A stretch of 64,000 bases of DNA from Haliotispira sp965263485. Its GTDB lineage: Bacteria; Spirochaetota; Spirochaetia; SP-2023. The notes below the pieces were generated by a model. That model was not told where the DNA came from. It saw only the letters and a list, made by a program, of their open reading frames with translations, and did not search any database. The stretch is taken from NCBI GenBank assembly GCA_965263485.1, contig CBDHHO010000004.1, positions 496,001 through 560,000 on the forward strand. The letters are read 5' to 3'. Position 1 is the stretch's first letter. Each line of letters begins with the position of its first letter. Positions 32,523 through 41,469 of this stretch are shown in pieces. A program made the translations under genes and the position numbers.

Positions 32523-32891
32523 ATGGCTGAAATACACGCAAGGAAAATTGACGAAAAGAAATTTTCTTCCCTGCTGCAAAGCGATCTGGGAATCAAGGGA
32601 GAGGCCCGTTTCCCCGAGAGCGTGCTGGTCAAGGGTTCGATCGAGGGCTACTTGGAATCTCAGGATGAGATCATTGTCGATAAGAATGCGGAAATCCGGG
32701 GGAATATCGAGGCGATGCATTTGCAGATTCAGGGCAATATTACCGGTGATATTCACTGCAAACAGGATGTGCACATCGAGCAGAGTGCTCGTGTCACCGG
32801 GGATATCAGTACGCCCAATCTCAACATTGAGCCCGGCAGCTTTTTCGAAGGGCGCAGCACCATGAACAGCACGCTCAAGGATGTGGATTGA
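32523..32891 (+). CDS. Bactofilin (polymerising cytoskeletal protein)
   Basis: A 122-residue protein that forms a right-handed beta-helix and polymerises without nucleotide, usually at the inner membrane, for cell shape or helical curvature. The core (about residues 30-110) shows the short repeating strands KGSIEGYLESQDEIIVDKNA, then IRGNIEAMHLQIQGNITGDI and ARVTGDISTPNLNIEPG, with Gly at turns, as in the family. The tail is short. Its stop codon overlaps the start of the next gene (TTGA), so bactofilin and the methylthiotransferase are coupled. Confidence 0.92.
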   Translation: MAEIHARKIDEKKFSSLLQSDLGIKGEARFPESVLVKGSIEGYLESQDEIIVDKNAEIRGNIEAMHLQIQGNITGDIHCKQDVHIEQSARVTGDISTPNLNIEPGSFFEGRSTMNSTLKDVD

Positions 32892-34444
32892 GTCGCATGC
32901 TGCGCATCAGTTCCCATACCTTTGGCTGCAAATTAAACCAGAGCGAAACCGATTCGGCCCTGCGCATCCTCTGCGACTCGGGCTATGAGATTGTCCCCTG
33001 GGAGGCCGGCGCCGACCTCTACCTGATCAATACCTGTACCGTGACCAGCAAGGGCGAGCAGAAGGCCCGCCGCCTGATTCGCCAGGTACAGCAGCTCTGG
33101 CCTCAGGCCGTGGTGCTGGCCTCAGGCTGCTACGCAGTGCTGGAACGCGAGAAACTGGAGGCTCTGGGCGACCGGGTCTGCGCTTTGAGCGATCAACCGG
33201 CCCGGCTATGCCAACTGCTCTCCGACTGCCCCTTGGCCAACAGCGATGAGCTACTGGCCCGGCTGCGCAGCGGCATCGCTCGGCTGGAAGCCGGCGGCGG
33301 GCGACAACTGAGAGCTGGTGCGGTGCGGCGCACCGACTTCCCGGAGGTACTGCTGCGCTCAGCGGTACCAGACTCAAGCCCTTCTCAGATCCCCGGCAGC
33401 TCATCGGATACCGCAGCGCAAGTCCCACGACTGCAGGGCCCGGCAGCTCAACGCTTTAATGCGCGACACCAGCGTTATTTCCTGAAGATCCAGGACGGAT
33501 GCAATCGTACTTGCAGTTTCTGCCGTATCCGTCTGGCGCGGGGGCCCTCGCGCTCTTTAGAACTGCCGCTGCTGGTTGAGCAGTTACAGGGCTTGGAGGC
33601 TCAGGGCTACGCCGAGGCAGTGATTACCGGAGTGCACATCAACTCCTACCACTACCGCGGGAACGGACGCGATTATTTCTTAGGCGAGCTGTTGCAAAAT
33701 CTGCTCTCGGCCACCCAGCAGATTCGGCTGCGCCTCTCTTCGCTGGAGAGTGAGGCCCCCGAGAGTGCGCGGACCCAACAACTGTTCAAGGCCCTGGCTT
33801 TGCAGCGCGTTTGTCCGCATTTCCATATTTCATTGCAGTCGGGCTCGGAGCAGGTCCTGCGCCAGATGCGCCGGGGCTATACGGCAGCCCAACAATTGCG
33901 CTATATCCGGCGCCTCAAAGAACTGCGGCCCCGAGCCTTTTTCTCCAGTGATGTGATCGTGGGCTTCCCCGGCGAGCGCGAGCAGGACTTTGCCGCCACC
34001 TGCGAATTGCTGGAACAGCAGCAGTTTGCCGCCGTACACGCCTTTAGCTACTCACCGCGCCCCGGCACTCTGGCCTTTGCCATGCCCAGGGTGCAGGAGA
34101 GTATCGTCAAGCAGCGGATGCAGCGCATTCAGCAACTGGCTCGGACTCTGGGCCAGAACTATTTAGAGAGCTGCCTGGGGCGTGAGGCCAAGGTCCTGCT
34201 CGAAGAGCAGCGCAACGGCTACTGGCTGGGCTACAGCGAAAATTATGTGCGCATCCGAATCCGCGCCGATCACAGGCCCCAAGGGACCGGGATAACATAC
34301 GGGGCCACTACCAGCCACTGGCAGAGCGGCGATCTGGTTCGGGTGCGGTTGCAAAGTTGCACGGAGGCAGAGCAGCAGAATGAGGCCCGGGGCGAAGCAG
34401 AGAAAGAGCTGCTGCTCGAAGGCATACCGCTTGGCCCTTTTTGA
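32888..34444 (+). CDS. MiaB-family tRNA methylthiotransferase (MtaB-like)
   Basis: A radical-SAM enzyme that adds a methylthio group to a modified adenosine in tRNA; 518 residues. The N-terminal UPF0004 domain has HTFGCKLNQSETDSAL and NTCTVTSKGEQKARR, with the three cluster cysteines expected at the conserved places, and the radical-SAM motif CNRTCSFC lies in QDGCNRTCSFCRIRLARGPS near residue 208. The MtaB branch (t6A to ms2t6A) is suggested by NTCTVTSKGEQKARR. The TTG at 32888 overlaps the bactofilin stop; an ATG at 32897 is an alternative. An Arg/Ser-rich insertion of about 40 residues separates the two domains, and the TRAM-like end is extended. Confidence 0.88.
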   Translation: MSRMLRISSHTFGCKLNQSETDSALRILCDSGYEIVPWEAGADLYLINTCTVTSKGEQKARRLIRQVQQLWPQAVVLASGCYAVLEREKLEALGDRVCALSDQPARLCQLLSDCPLANSDELLARLRSGIARLEAGGGRQLRAGAVRRTDFPEVLLRSAVPDSSPSQIPGSSSDTAAQVPRLQGPAAQRFNARHQRYFLKIQDGCNRTCSFCRIRLARGPSRSLELPLLVEQLQGLEAQGYAEAVITGVHINSYHYRGNGRDYFLGELLQNLLSATQQIRLRLSSLESEAPESARTQQLFKALALQRVCPHFHISLQSGSEQVLRQMRRGYTAAQQLRYIRRLKELRPRAFFSSDVIVGFPGEREQDFAATCELLEQQQFAAVHAFSYSPRPGTLAFAMPRVQESIVKQRMQRIQQLARTLGQNYLESCLGREAKVLLEEQRNGYWLGYSENYVRIRIRADHRPQGTGITYGATTSHWQSGDLVRVRLQSCTEAEQQNEARGEAEKELLLEGIPLGPF

Positions 34445-34492
34445 GAAACAGTATCTTCATTCCCCCGCACCACAATCTCTTTGCCAGTCTCT

Positions 34493-35617
34493 ATGATGTC
34501 TCTGGAACTAGAAACCCACCTCTCAACACCAGATCGGGCAGGCCCGGATGAGCTGTGTGCCGTGCACCGACCTGTGCTCGCGGAGGCCGTGGCGGCCCTG
34601 TGGGCGGCCTATTTTGCACCGGAGCGCGATGAAAGACCGCTGCGAATTTCAACAAACAAATACCGGCAAAAGGCTCCCGGTGGGGCCGCCAGCTTTCCCA
34701 TCGTCATTCGGCCCGATTTGCAAGCCGCCCCGCCCCAACCACAGAGCCCACTGCTCTATGTCGATGCCACACTCGGAGAGGCGGGACACGCCCGGCTGCT
34801 GCTGGCCCAGATGCCGGGCGGGATCAAGCCGCAACTGCTGGGCATCGATGCCGACCCTCAGATGCTTGTGCGCGCACAGCACTTCCTGCGGCAGAGCCTA
34901 GGACAAGAGCAATACCAGCAGCGTTGCTCACTGGTGCAGCAGCGCTTCAGCGACTACTTCACCGGGCTCCGGCCCGGCCAGCTGCAAGCGGACCTGATCC
35001 TCTTTGACTTGGGAATCTCGCTGTTTCACTACAGCAACGCGTCCGGGCGCGGCTTCAGCCTGCGACCGGACGATCCAGACGAGTTGCTGGATATGCGCCT
35101 TGATCCCGGCCGCTCGGAGCAGAGCGCTGCGGACCTGCTGCGAAGCGCCAGCGAAACAGAACTGGCCGAGATCTTTTGGCGCTATGGCGAACTGCACAAT
35201 TCACGCCGGCTGGCCCGTCAGATTGTAGCCCGGCGCGACCGGCTGGAACTGCACAAGGCCCGGAAGCTGGCCAACTTTCTGTGCCAAATCAGCCCCCGGC
35301 CCCCCAAGCCCCATATTCACCCGGCGACACAGGTTTTTCAGGCGCTGCGCATCGCAGTTAACGATGAGCTGGGTCAGCTGCAACGCGGCTTGGTCGCAAC
35401 TTTAGAACAGCTGCGACCAAGCGGACTCCTGGCAGTAATCACCTTTCATTCGCTGGAAGACCGCATAGTCAAACAGCAGTTTCGCAGTTGGTTGGAGCAG
35501 GGACGGGGCCGCTGGGTTTACAAAAACGCGATTCAGGCGCCTCACAATACGGCTCTGGCCTCGGAGCGCAGCGCCCGACTGCGGGTGCTGCGGCGCATGC
35601 CAGAGCATCCGGGATGA
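34493..35617 (+). CDS. rsmH: 16S rRNA (cytosine(1402)-N4)-methyltransferase
   Basis: Methylates N4 of C1402 in 16S rRNA using SAM. The family start HRPVLAEAV is present, and the SAM loop reads YVDATLGEAGHARLLL; later LFDLGISLFHYSNASGRGFSL, ELHNSRRLARQIV and the C-terminal VITFHSLEDRIVKQQFR are all diagnostic. Between HRPVL and YVDATLG there are about 55 extra residues (PERDERPLRISTNKYRQK onwards) not usual in the family. I use the ATG at 34493 rather than the upstream TTG at 34481; neither has a clear ribosome-binding site. It follows mtaB by about 50 bp. In many genomes ftsL/ftsI follow rsmH, but not here. Confidence 0.92.
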   Translation: MMSLELETHLSTPDRAGPDELCAVHRPVLAEAVAALWAAYFAPERDERPLRISTNKYRQKAPGGAASFPIVIRPDLQAAPPQPQSPLLYVDATLGEAGHARLLLAQMPGGIKPQLLGIDADPQMLVRAQHFLRQSLGQEQYQQRCSLVQQRFSDYFTGLRPGQLQADLILFDLGISLFHYSNASGRGFSLRPDDPDELLDMRLDPGRSEQSAADLLRSASETELAEIFWRYGELHNSRRLARQIVARRDRLELHKARKLANFLCQISPRPPKPHIHPATQVFQALRIAVNDELGQLQRGLVATLEQLRPSGLLAVITFHSLEDRIVKQQFRSWLEQGRGRWVYKNAIQAPHNTALASERSARLRVLRRMPEHPG

Positions 35618-35648
35618 ATCCAAGGCATTTTTTAGGAGTCCAGTCTGC

Positions 35649-36806
35649 TCAATGCCCTGCCAGATCGCGGAACTGACCGAAGTATTTGACCAGTAATTCG
35701 CTGCGCTGCGGGGCAAACGGCATCTCTTTCCAGAAAAACCTGCGCAGTTCGGGGTTGAAGCGAATCTGGCCCCGCGACTCATCGAGTATCCATTGGCAAT
35801 AGGCCGCGACAAAGGCCTGCTGTTCATTTCTGCCGGGCAGGGAGAATTTGCGATATAAGTCGTAGAAGCCTCCAGTCAGGCCCTTTTCCAGCCAGTACCC
35901 GCCGGCGGCCAGCTTGGCGGTCTCCCAGCGGTAGTTGGCCAGGGCCACCAGCACGGCGCGCTGCGTGTCCGGCGCGTACAGCGGCACCACGATACGCCCT
36001 CGGCTTTCGGTGCGCTCCAAACGGTCAAAGGCCTCCCAGCAGCCGCCAAAATTGGCGTAGCCGGGCACCAGAATCACATACGGCTCCAGATCGACCAGTT
36101 CTTTGAGCAATTTGCGCGTAAACAACTGGGGGTCAACGCGCTTGACCAGGCCGATAACTTTCTGCACTGCCTCGCGCGAGGCCACTTGCTGCAAGATCGG
36201 GCGGGAGAGGTCGTGCCGGTGCAGAAACGGATTCGCCGGACTCTTGGACTGGGCAAACAGTTTGTTGACAATCCCTTCCAGCGCAGTGGCCTCACGAATC
36301 AGATACAGCGTGCCCCTCAGTTGTTCCTTCTTCCGGCCGGGCAGGGGTTCTTTGTTCCTCTCCTGGCTATGGACACCCTCGCGCAGCAGTGGAGCGATCC
36401 GGCCCCAGGTTATGGCATGGAACCACTCGTCTATGTAGTAGACGAAACTTTGTTGCTCGGTGTGCAGTGCAACCATGCTCAGAGACTGCAAGTCATCTTC
36501 GGAGATGTCTCCCAGATGCAAGAGGCCGTAGCGCATAAACAGTCGCTGGCTGTTGATTTCGCTCTCGCGCGTATAGGGCAGCAGGGTCTTGAGGGTGTTT
36601 TGCCAGTAGGCCCGGAACAGGACCAAGCTCTGCTTCAGTCGTTCCTGCCGGCGCCGCAGGGGGATGGACTGGTACTTCTTAAAACTGGCTTCCAGCATCT
36701 GCAGGTGCGGGAATAACTGCTGGACCTCGTTCTCGTAATGTGGAGTGAAGAGGCTGTGAGAAGTGCTGCTGAATAATTTGTTTTCGGATGCGGTATGAAA
36801 GTCCAT
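35649..36806 (-). CDS. Unrecognised protein, 385 residues
   Basis: I do not recognise a family. The gene is complete, with normal codon use and an AGGCGA-type ribosome-binding site before the ATG. The protein is soluble by appearance: no signal peptide and no membrane helices. The first 130 residues look helical (EASFKKYQSIPLRRRQERLK). A more conserved-looking core around 240-290 reads EPYVILVPGYANFGGCWEAF followed by RGRIVVPLYAP. The stop is just after convergent rsmH. It follows the membrane-protein gene at 36816 with a 9-bp gap, so the two are probably co-expressed. Confidence 0.7.
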   Translation of the reverse strand: MDFHTASENKLFSSTSHSLFTPHYENEVQQLFPHLQMLEASFKKYQSIPLRRRQERLKQSLVLFRAYWQNTLKTLLPYTRESEINSQRLFMRYGLLHLGDISEDDLQSLSMVALHTEQQSFVYYIDEWFHAITWGRIAPLLREGVHSQERNKEPLPGRKKEQLRGTLYLIREATALEGIVNKLFAQSKSPANPFLHRHDLSRPILQQVASREAVQKVIGLVKRVDPQLFTRKLLKELVDLEPYVILVPGYANFGGCWEAFDRLERTESRGRIVVPLYAPDTQRAVLVALANYRWETAKLAAGGYWLEKGLTGGFYDLYRKFSLPGRNEQQAFVAAYCQWILDESRGQIRFNPELRRFFWKEMPFAPQRSELLVKYFGQFRDLAGH

Positions 36807-36815
36807 AAGTATCGC

Positions 36816-37688
36816 CTACGCTTTTATTCTCCTCTTCCCCGGCACTTCATTTGTGCTAGGGAAGAGGAACTGGAACAGCAGTGGGAAACTGAACCACAAA
36901 AAAAACACCGTGTAATGGAATATCTTTACTCTCAAAATATCTTGGGGCAACAATACTGACGATGACAAATACAGATGGGGGGACTGTCCTGGGAAAATAC
37001 TCTGGAAAAACACCGTGCTGCTGGATAGCAAAGCCAGCAGACACAGCAGCAGCACCTGAAATAACGAGAACAACAGCAAGCTGAGAAAGCCTCTGGAGAG
37101 CCGCAGCAAGTGGTAGCCATGATAGCCCAAGGCGGGCAGGATCAGGATGCTGGACAACAGCCCCGCTGTGTAGGAGCCGAAGAACAGACTGGCCGCCCAA
37201 TGTGCCACACTGAAGGCCAACATGATGCCGTAGAACAGCCAGTGCAGCAAGGGGAAGCGTTCGGCGGGCAGGATCAAGGCCAGCAGAGCCGGCCCCCAGA
37301 AGGCAAACATCACTGCGGGCAGGAAGTCTCTGAGCTGCATGCCAGAGGCAAAGGAGTCTTGCAATAATGCGCGGGCAGCGTAGTTCCAGATGTGGATGAA
37401 AGAATACTGCGGATGCCCGGCAAACAGACCGAAGCTCTCAAAGACCAGCAGGAAGCTGGCCAGGCTCAGGAAACAGGCCGAGCGCAGCTGCGCCCGGCGA
37501 ATCGGGAAGCGCAGGCCAAGCAGGATCAGCAGCAGGGCAAACAGCAGCGAGTAATACGGCCAGAACTGCTCCAAAGCCGCCTCCGGCAAAATTGCAGCCG
37601 GAGAAGCCAAGTCTAACAGCAAGAGTAATGCCAGCAGAATGAACAAAAAATAGAAGGAAATACTGATGCACCTGGCTTCAGAACGCAT
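36816..37688 (-). CDS. Unrecognised polytopic membrane protein
   Basis: 290 residues from the ATG at 37688, which has GGAG 8 bp upstream; the frame is open further but without support and crosses a degenerate repeat end. About eight hydrophobic helices are visible (for example FYFLFILLALLLLLDLA, SLLFALLLILLGLRF, FLSLLLFSLFQVLLLCLLAL), separated by short loops, and the tail is basic. I cannot name a family. Its coupling to the soluble gene at 35649 suggests the pair works together. Confidence 0.7.
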   Translation of the reverse strand: MRSEARCISISFYFLFILLALLLLLDLASPAAILPEAALEQFWPYYSLLFALLLILLGLRFPIRRAQLRSACFLSLASFLLVFESFGLFAGHPQYSFIHIWNYAARALLQDSFASGMQLRDFLPAVMFAFWGPALLALILPAERFPLLHWLFYGIMLAFSVAHWAASLFFGSYTAGLLSSILILPALGYHGYHLLRLSRGFLSLLLFSLFQVLLLCLLALLSSSTVFFQSIFPGQSPHLYLSSSVLLPQDILRVKIFHYTVFFLWFSFPLLFQFLFPSTNEVPGKRRIKA

Positions 37689-37898
37689 AGAAGAAGCTCC
37701 GGAATTAGGGGATTTTCGACTGCCTGCTTGCGCATTTCCAAAACAAACCGTGAAAACAAACCGTAAAGGGCACCTCCCAAAACTTGTCTGCGGGGCCCCG
37801 GCAAGAGCGCTTGCTCGCTGTGAAAACAGGCTTATAATAGATAAGAGCCTTCCCATCCGTCCAGAGCAAACGGGCAGGTTTTTCAGGAGTACTATTAG

Positions 37899-38690
37899 AT
37901 GGCTATCCAAATTCGCGAACTTGAATTTTGCGGGATTCCCTTCTGCCTGTTGCTGAGCAACCCGGACTGCGAGCTGCTGATCTCACTGTCCTTTGGCCCG
38001 CGCGTGCTTTCTTACCGCAGCAAAAACGGCAGCAATTTCTTCTGCATTTTCAAAGATCAGATTGAGGCTTTCTCCCGGATACCAGCAGCGGAATGGCACA
38101 GCTATGGCGGCCATCGTCTCTGGGCCGCACCCGAGTCTTACCCCGCACGTATTTCCCGACAATGAAGCAGTGTCCTATCGCTTCGACAATCAGACCCTGC
38201 TGCTCGACTGCCTGCCTGAAACCAAAAAAAACCATTACACCGGGCTGCAGAAACAACTGGCGATTGAGTTGTCATCAGAAGGCAGCCGGGTACGACTCTG
38301 CCATCGTCTGGAGAACCAAGGCCTGTGGCCCATAGAAACGGCGGGTGGGGCGTTAGCGTGATGGCTCGGGGAGGCAAGGGCCATCGTGCCCCTGCATCGC
38401 TACCAGGCCCCACGGCAATGAGCAATAAAGCCGGCTGGGCGGCCTATCAACTGGGGGCCCAGGTATTTGTAAAGTACCATGACTACCGCGAGGGTCTGCG
38501 CTACCCGGACGGCGGTTGCAATGCCGAGTACTACACGCAGCGCGGCTTCCTGGAAATCGAGAGTCTGGGACCGCTGGAGCTTCTGGCACCCGGTGCGGCT
38601 CTGTGCCACAGCGAACAGTGGCAGATATGGGACCTCGGAGCGGATATGTTCAGCAAGGATGAGACGGCCTTGACGGAGCTGGGCGGTAGA
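37899..38690 (+). pseudogene. Broken aldose-1-epimerase/mutarotase-like gene
   Basis: The frame starts well (ATG at 37899; FGPRVLSYRSKNGSNFF and WHSYGGHRLWAAPESYP are typical of COG2017-like mutarotase-fold proteins), but is interrupted at least twice. It moves from the first frame to the +1 frame near 38150, where the protein continues NEAVSYRFDNQTLLLDCLPE and later LCHRLENQGLWPIE, and back near 38350 (VSVMARGGKGHRAPASLPGP, then VKYHDYREGLRYPDGGCNAEYY). Read together these give a nearly complete protein of about 260 residues. Function is therefore lost unless there are sequencing errors. The 3' end converges with the remains of an oxidoreductase. Confidence 0.75.
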
Positions 38691-38978
38691 GGAGCCGGGC
38701 GCTGCCATTCCCGCAGCGCAACCCGGCTGCCGTTCTGCTGGAGGGAGTCCCGCGCTGCCGGGATAAAGCGCATTCCAGCAAGTCTGTTCCGGACGCAGCA
38801 GTTCGGCCTCCAAAGGAGCAGCTTGCCCCGCCTTCCGGGCGCGGATACAGGCTGCCGCATCCAGATAGATCTGGGCGAAAGCTTCCAGATATCCTTCCGG
38901 GTGGCCCGCCGGAGTGCGCACAGAGGACGTACCCGAACCGCCGCGAGTACAGCGCTGCTGGATGCCGTCCACATTATA
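38690..38978 (-). pseudogene. Gfo/Idh/MocA oxidoreductase, C-terminal fragment
   Basis: Reading the minus strand from the IS5 edge at 38978 gives NVDGIQQRCTRGGSGTSSVR followed by TPAGHPEGYLEAFAQIYLD, the hallmark end of MocA-type sugar dehydrogenases. After one frameshift it continues LAGMRFIPAARDSLQQNGSR. This is the missing end of the N-terminal piece at 40387-41230, which lies on the opposite strand beyond the IS5 element. Confidence 0.8.
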
Positions 38979-39152
38979 GGGGACCTCTAAAAATCGGCAT
39001 TGCGATGTAAAATCAAAAATCCTTCCTTAATCATAACAAAATAGCACAAAAAATAGTTGGATCTAGATTAATTACGATCAATAAATTCTAATAAAATTAG
39101 AATTTACATAAAAAATCATTATTTACAGCATTTTAGATACAATTATCCACTA

Positions 39153-40312
39153 TTATGCTGTAATTGAAACATATTTTAACATATTATGGGTACCTCTAAA
39201 AATTCGCTTTTGATGCTGAATCAGCGAGATTTTGCCGATAGCGAGGAAGTGAAGCCGAAGCATACTTTGTTGTATGGTAAGGCTTTGCTGACGAAGCTAT
39301 TCGGCAACAAGATCGCGATTCAGCGCGGAATTGGAATTTTTAGAGGTGCCCTTATACACAGTATTTCGTAACCCCATACGAAACCTTACCCGATCTATCC
39401 CTATACATTGCAACTCTAATCCCCTATTCATGCAATTGTGAAACCATGCAAATATATGCTCCACTTTCGCCCGGGTCTTTGACTTGCGGCGGTTACTTTC
39501 TAATTGCTTCTCTGTAAGTGAAGTATCTCGATATTTTCGGTGATGAATAAAGTTCCTCACACCTTTCTTCCGTAGTTCATTTGTTATCTTTTCACTTCGA
39601 TACGCACTATCCCCATATATCTGCGTGACGCCTCAAAATAGCTGCAAGCACCTGTGAGTCGTGCACATTAGCTGCACTTACTTCGTAAGCTAAATTGCTC
39701 GTTAGTCGCCGTTGCAATATGATTTTTGTATCCGTAGTGGCTTTTGCTATTTTTCTTTGTCCACCTTGCATCCGTATCTTTTTGCCTCATTTTATTCTCG
39801 TTTTCCTTGAATGATGGAGGGATTTCATCATTTTTGATCTGCTGGTTTTCTTCTCTGGTATTGCGCTGCACAGGCACTTTGACAAAGCTGGCGTCCACAA
39901 TATTCCCTTTGTGCAGTTTTATCTTTCTTTCAGCAAGAAATTTATGGAACTCAAGAAAAAGCGTTTGCTCGAGATTGAGTTTGCGCAGCGTTTCCTTGAA
40001 GGACCAAATGGTTTTGGAATCGGGAGATTTATCAAGCAGGCTCATGCCAAGAAAGAATTTGAAATAGATGCTACCATTGATTTGGACTTCCATGGCATCA
40101 TCAGAGAGGTTGTAGGTTTCCTGAAGGATGAGAATGCGCAACATTTGGGAGACAGGGAATCTTGGCCTTCCAGAATTATTCTTCTTTTTAGGGATATGTT
40201 GAGAAATAGTCTCTGAGATTCTATCCCAATCGATAGATTTTTTAAGTTCGAATATAAAAGGATTTGTACGTTCTACATCCTGATATATTATTTCACTTGT
40301 CATTTCAATCAT
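39153..40312 (-). pseudogene. IS5-family DDE transposase, disrupted
   Basis: The N-terminal 210 residues are intact (FELKKSIDWDRISETISQHI, then GRPRFPVSQMLRILILQETY), with the first catalytic Asp in NIVDASFVKVPVQRN and a second region at KSHYGYKNHIA. The frame then breaks near 39668. The middle region, with the second Asp, reads in other frames, and RKYRDTSLTEKQLESNRRKS, followed by KTRAKVEHIFAWF with the catalytic Glu, resumes at 39560. The last ten codons (NMLKYVSITA) lie beyond the MITE that has inserted at 39188-39351. The MITE therefore separates the tail from the rest. This copy is non-functional; another active copy would be needed for transposition. Confidence 0.85.
39188..39351 (+). 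repeat. MITE type A (short form) inserted in the IS5 transposase
   Basis: 164 bp bounded by GGGTACCTCTAAAAATTC and GAATTTTTAGAGGTGCCC, with TTAT on both sides (39184-39187 and 39352-39355). Removing the MITE and one TTAT rejoins the transposase as RNTVY-NMLKYVSITA in frame, so this is a precise insertion with a 4-bp target duplication. Compared with the copy at 7029 it lacks the internal AATGGC and CTGCC hairpin module. Confidence 0.92.
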
Positions 40313-40386
40313 AATGATCCTCCAATATTATTGTATTGTAATTGAATAATTGTGATTTGTCCAGTGCTGGATTTTTAGAGGTGCCC

Positions 40387-41230
40387 TTAAACTCGGAATG
40401 GTGGGGGGTGGTCAGGGGGCCTTTATCAGAGCCGTACACCGCATTGCCGCCCGAATAGACGACCAGTGGGAACTAGTGGCGGGAGTTTTGTCCGCAGACC
40501 CGGCCAAAGCCCGCGCATCTGCTGCTGAAATCGGCCTGCCGCGCAGCTACGACAATTACCAGCAAATGGCCGAAAGCGAAGCCGCACTGCCTGTCGCACA
40601 GCGCATCGATGCGCTGGCGATCGTCACCCCCAACCACATGCATTTCCCCGTGGCCCAGTGCTTCTGGGAGCACGGTTTTCATGTAATCTCCGACAAACCG
40701 ATGCGCCTGAATGTGACCGAGGCCGAAGAACTGGCCCGGCTGGTACGCCAGAAGCCCGAACAACTCTATGTGCTGACCCACAACTACAGCGGCTACCCCA
40801 TGCTGCGCCACGCGCGCCAGCTGCTCCGTTCCGGTGCCTTGGGAGAGCCGCGCTTTGTTGAGCTCAAGTATCTCCAAGGCTGGCTGGCCTGTGGGGCCCG
40901 TACCAAGCAGGCCGAATGGCGGGGGAAGCCCGAATTAGCAGGTCTGGGCGGCTCTCTGGGCGACATTGCCCACCCATGCCCACCACCTGTGCCATTTCAT
41001 CACCGGCCTGTCCATCGCCGAACTGACCGCCGAGTTGCGCAGCTTCGGGGCCAATCGCATCCTAGACGACAACGCCCAGGTCCTGTTGCGCTTTGCGGGC
41101 GGGGCACGCGGTCAGCTGTGGTCCTCACAGATTGCCATCGGCCAGGAGAACGGCCTGCAACTGGCGATTTACGGCGAGCGCGGCTCGCTGCAATGGCATC
41201 AGGAACAGCCCAACCATCTGTACTACTTTA
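40387..41230 (+). pseudogene. Gfo/Idh/MocA oxidoreductase, N-terminal fragment (inverted)
   Basis: Begins inside the first codons (KLGMVGGGQGAFIRAVHRIA, the NAD-binding Rossmann start, with no start codon of its own) and runs through AIVTPNHMHFPVAQCFWEHG and FHVISDKPMRLNVTEAEELA, the Glu-Lys-Pro-like sugar dehydrogenase motif. One extra base near 40972 shifts the frame, after which THAHHLCHFITGLSIAELTA and QLAIYGERGSLQWHQEQPNH follow. It stops at LYYF where a MITE end begins. The C-terminal remainder lies at 38690-38978 on the other strand. Confidence 0.85.
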
Positions 41231-41469
41231 GGGGACCTCTAAAAATTCCCCACCACAGAAGGATGGCGCACCAGACTCGGTCTTTTTCACGGAGCAGCTT
41301 TGTCACGAAAGAGAGGAAGCAGGCTCTTTGCTGCGCACGGCCTGCCAGTTCACCAATGCTGCGCCAGCTCACATTGGTGCCATACAGCAAAGTATGGCTC
41401 GGCTTCCGTTCCTCGCTGCCGCAAAAAATGCCTTCGTCTGACATCAAAAGCGAATTTTTAGAGGTGCCC
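41231..41469 (+). repeat. MITE type C
   Basis: 239 bp between GGGGACCTCTAAAAATTCC and GCGAATTTTTAGAGGTGCCC. The interior is a series of hairpins: CACCAATG/CATTGGTG (41351-41379), CCATAC/GTATGG (41380-41397) and a CAGGC/GCCTG pair. It separates the oxidoreductase fragment from the hicA remnant. Confidence 0.85.

Larger units (their letters stand above)
38979..40386 (-). mobile_element. IS5-family insertion sequence, both ends present, carrying a nested MITE
   Basis: The element is bounded by GGGGACCTCTAAAAATCGGC at 38979 and the inverted GGGCACCTCTAAAAATCC at 40386, with the transposase gene on the minus strand. Without the nested 164-bp MITE and its 4-bp duplication it measures about 1.24 kb, usual for IS5. 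Its 16-bp ends are the same as those of the many MITEs in the window, making it the likely autonomous parent. It interrupts a Gfo/Idh/MocA gene; TATA on one side and TTTA at the displaced partner edge are compatible with a 4-bp target duplication with one change. Confidence 0.88.

Noticed and set aside
38531..38974. 147-codon minus-strand frame as an independent gene
   Set aside because: It is one frame of the shifted Gfo/Idh/MocA C-terminal fragment, not a separate gene.
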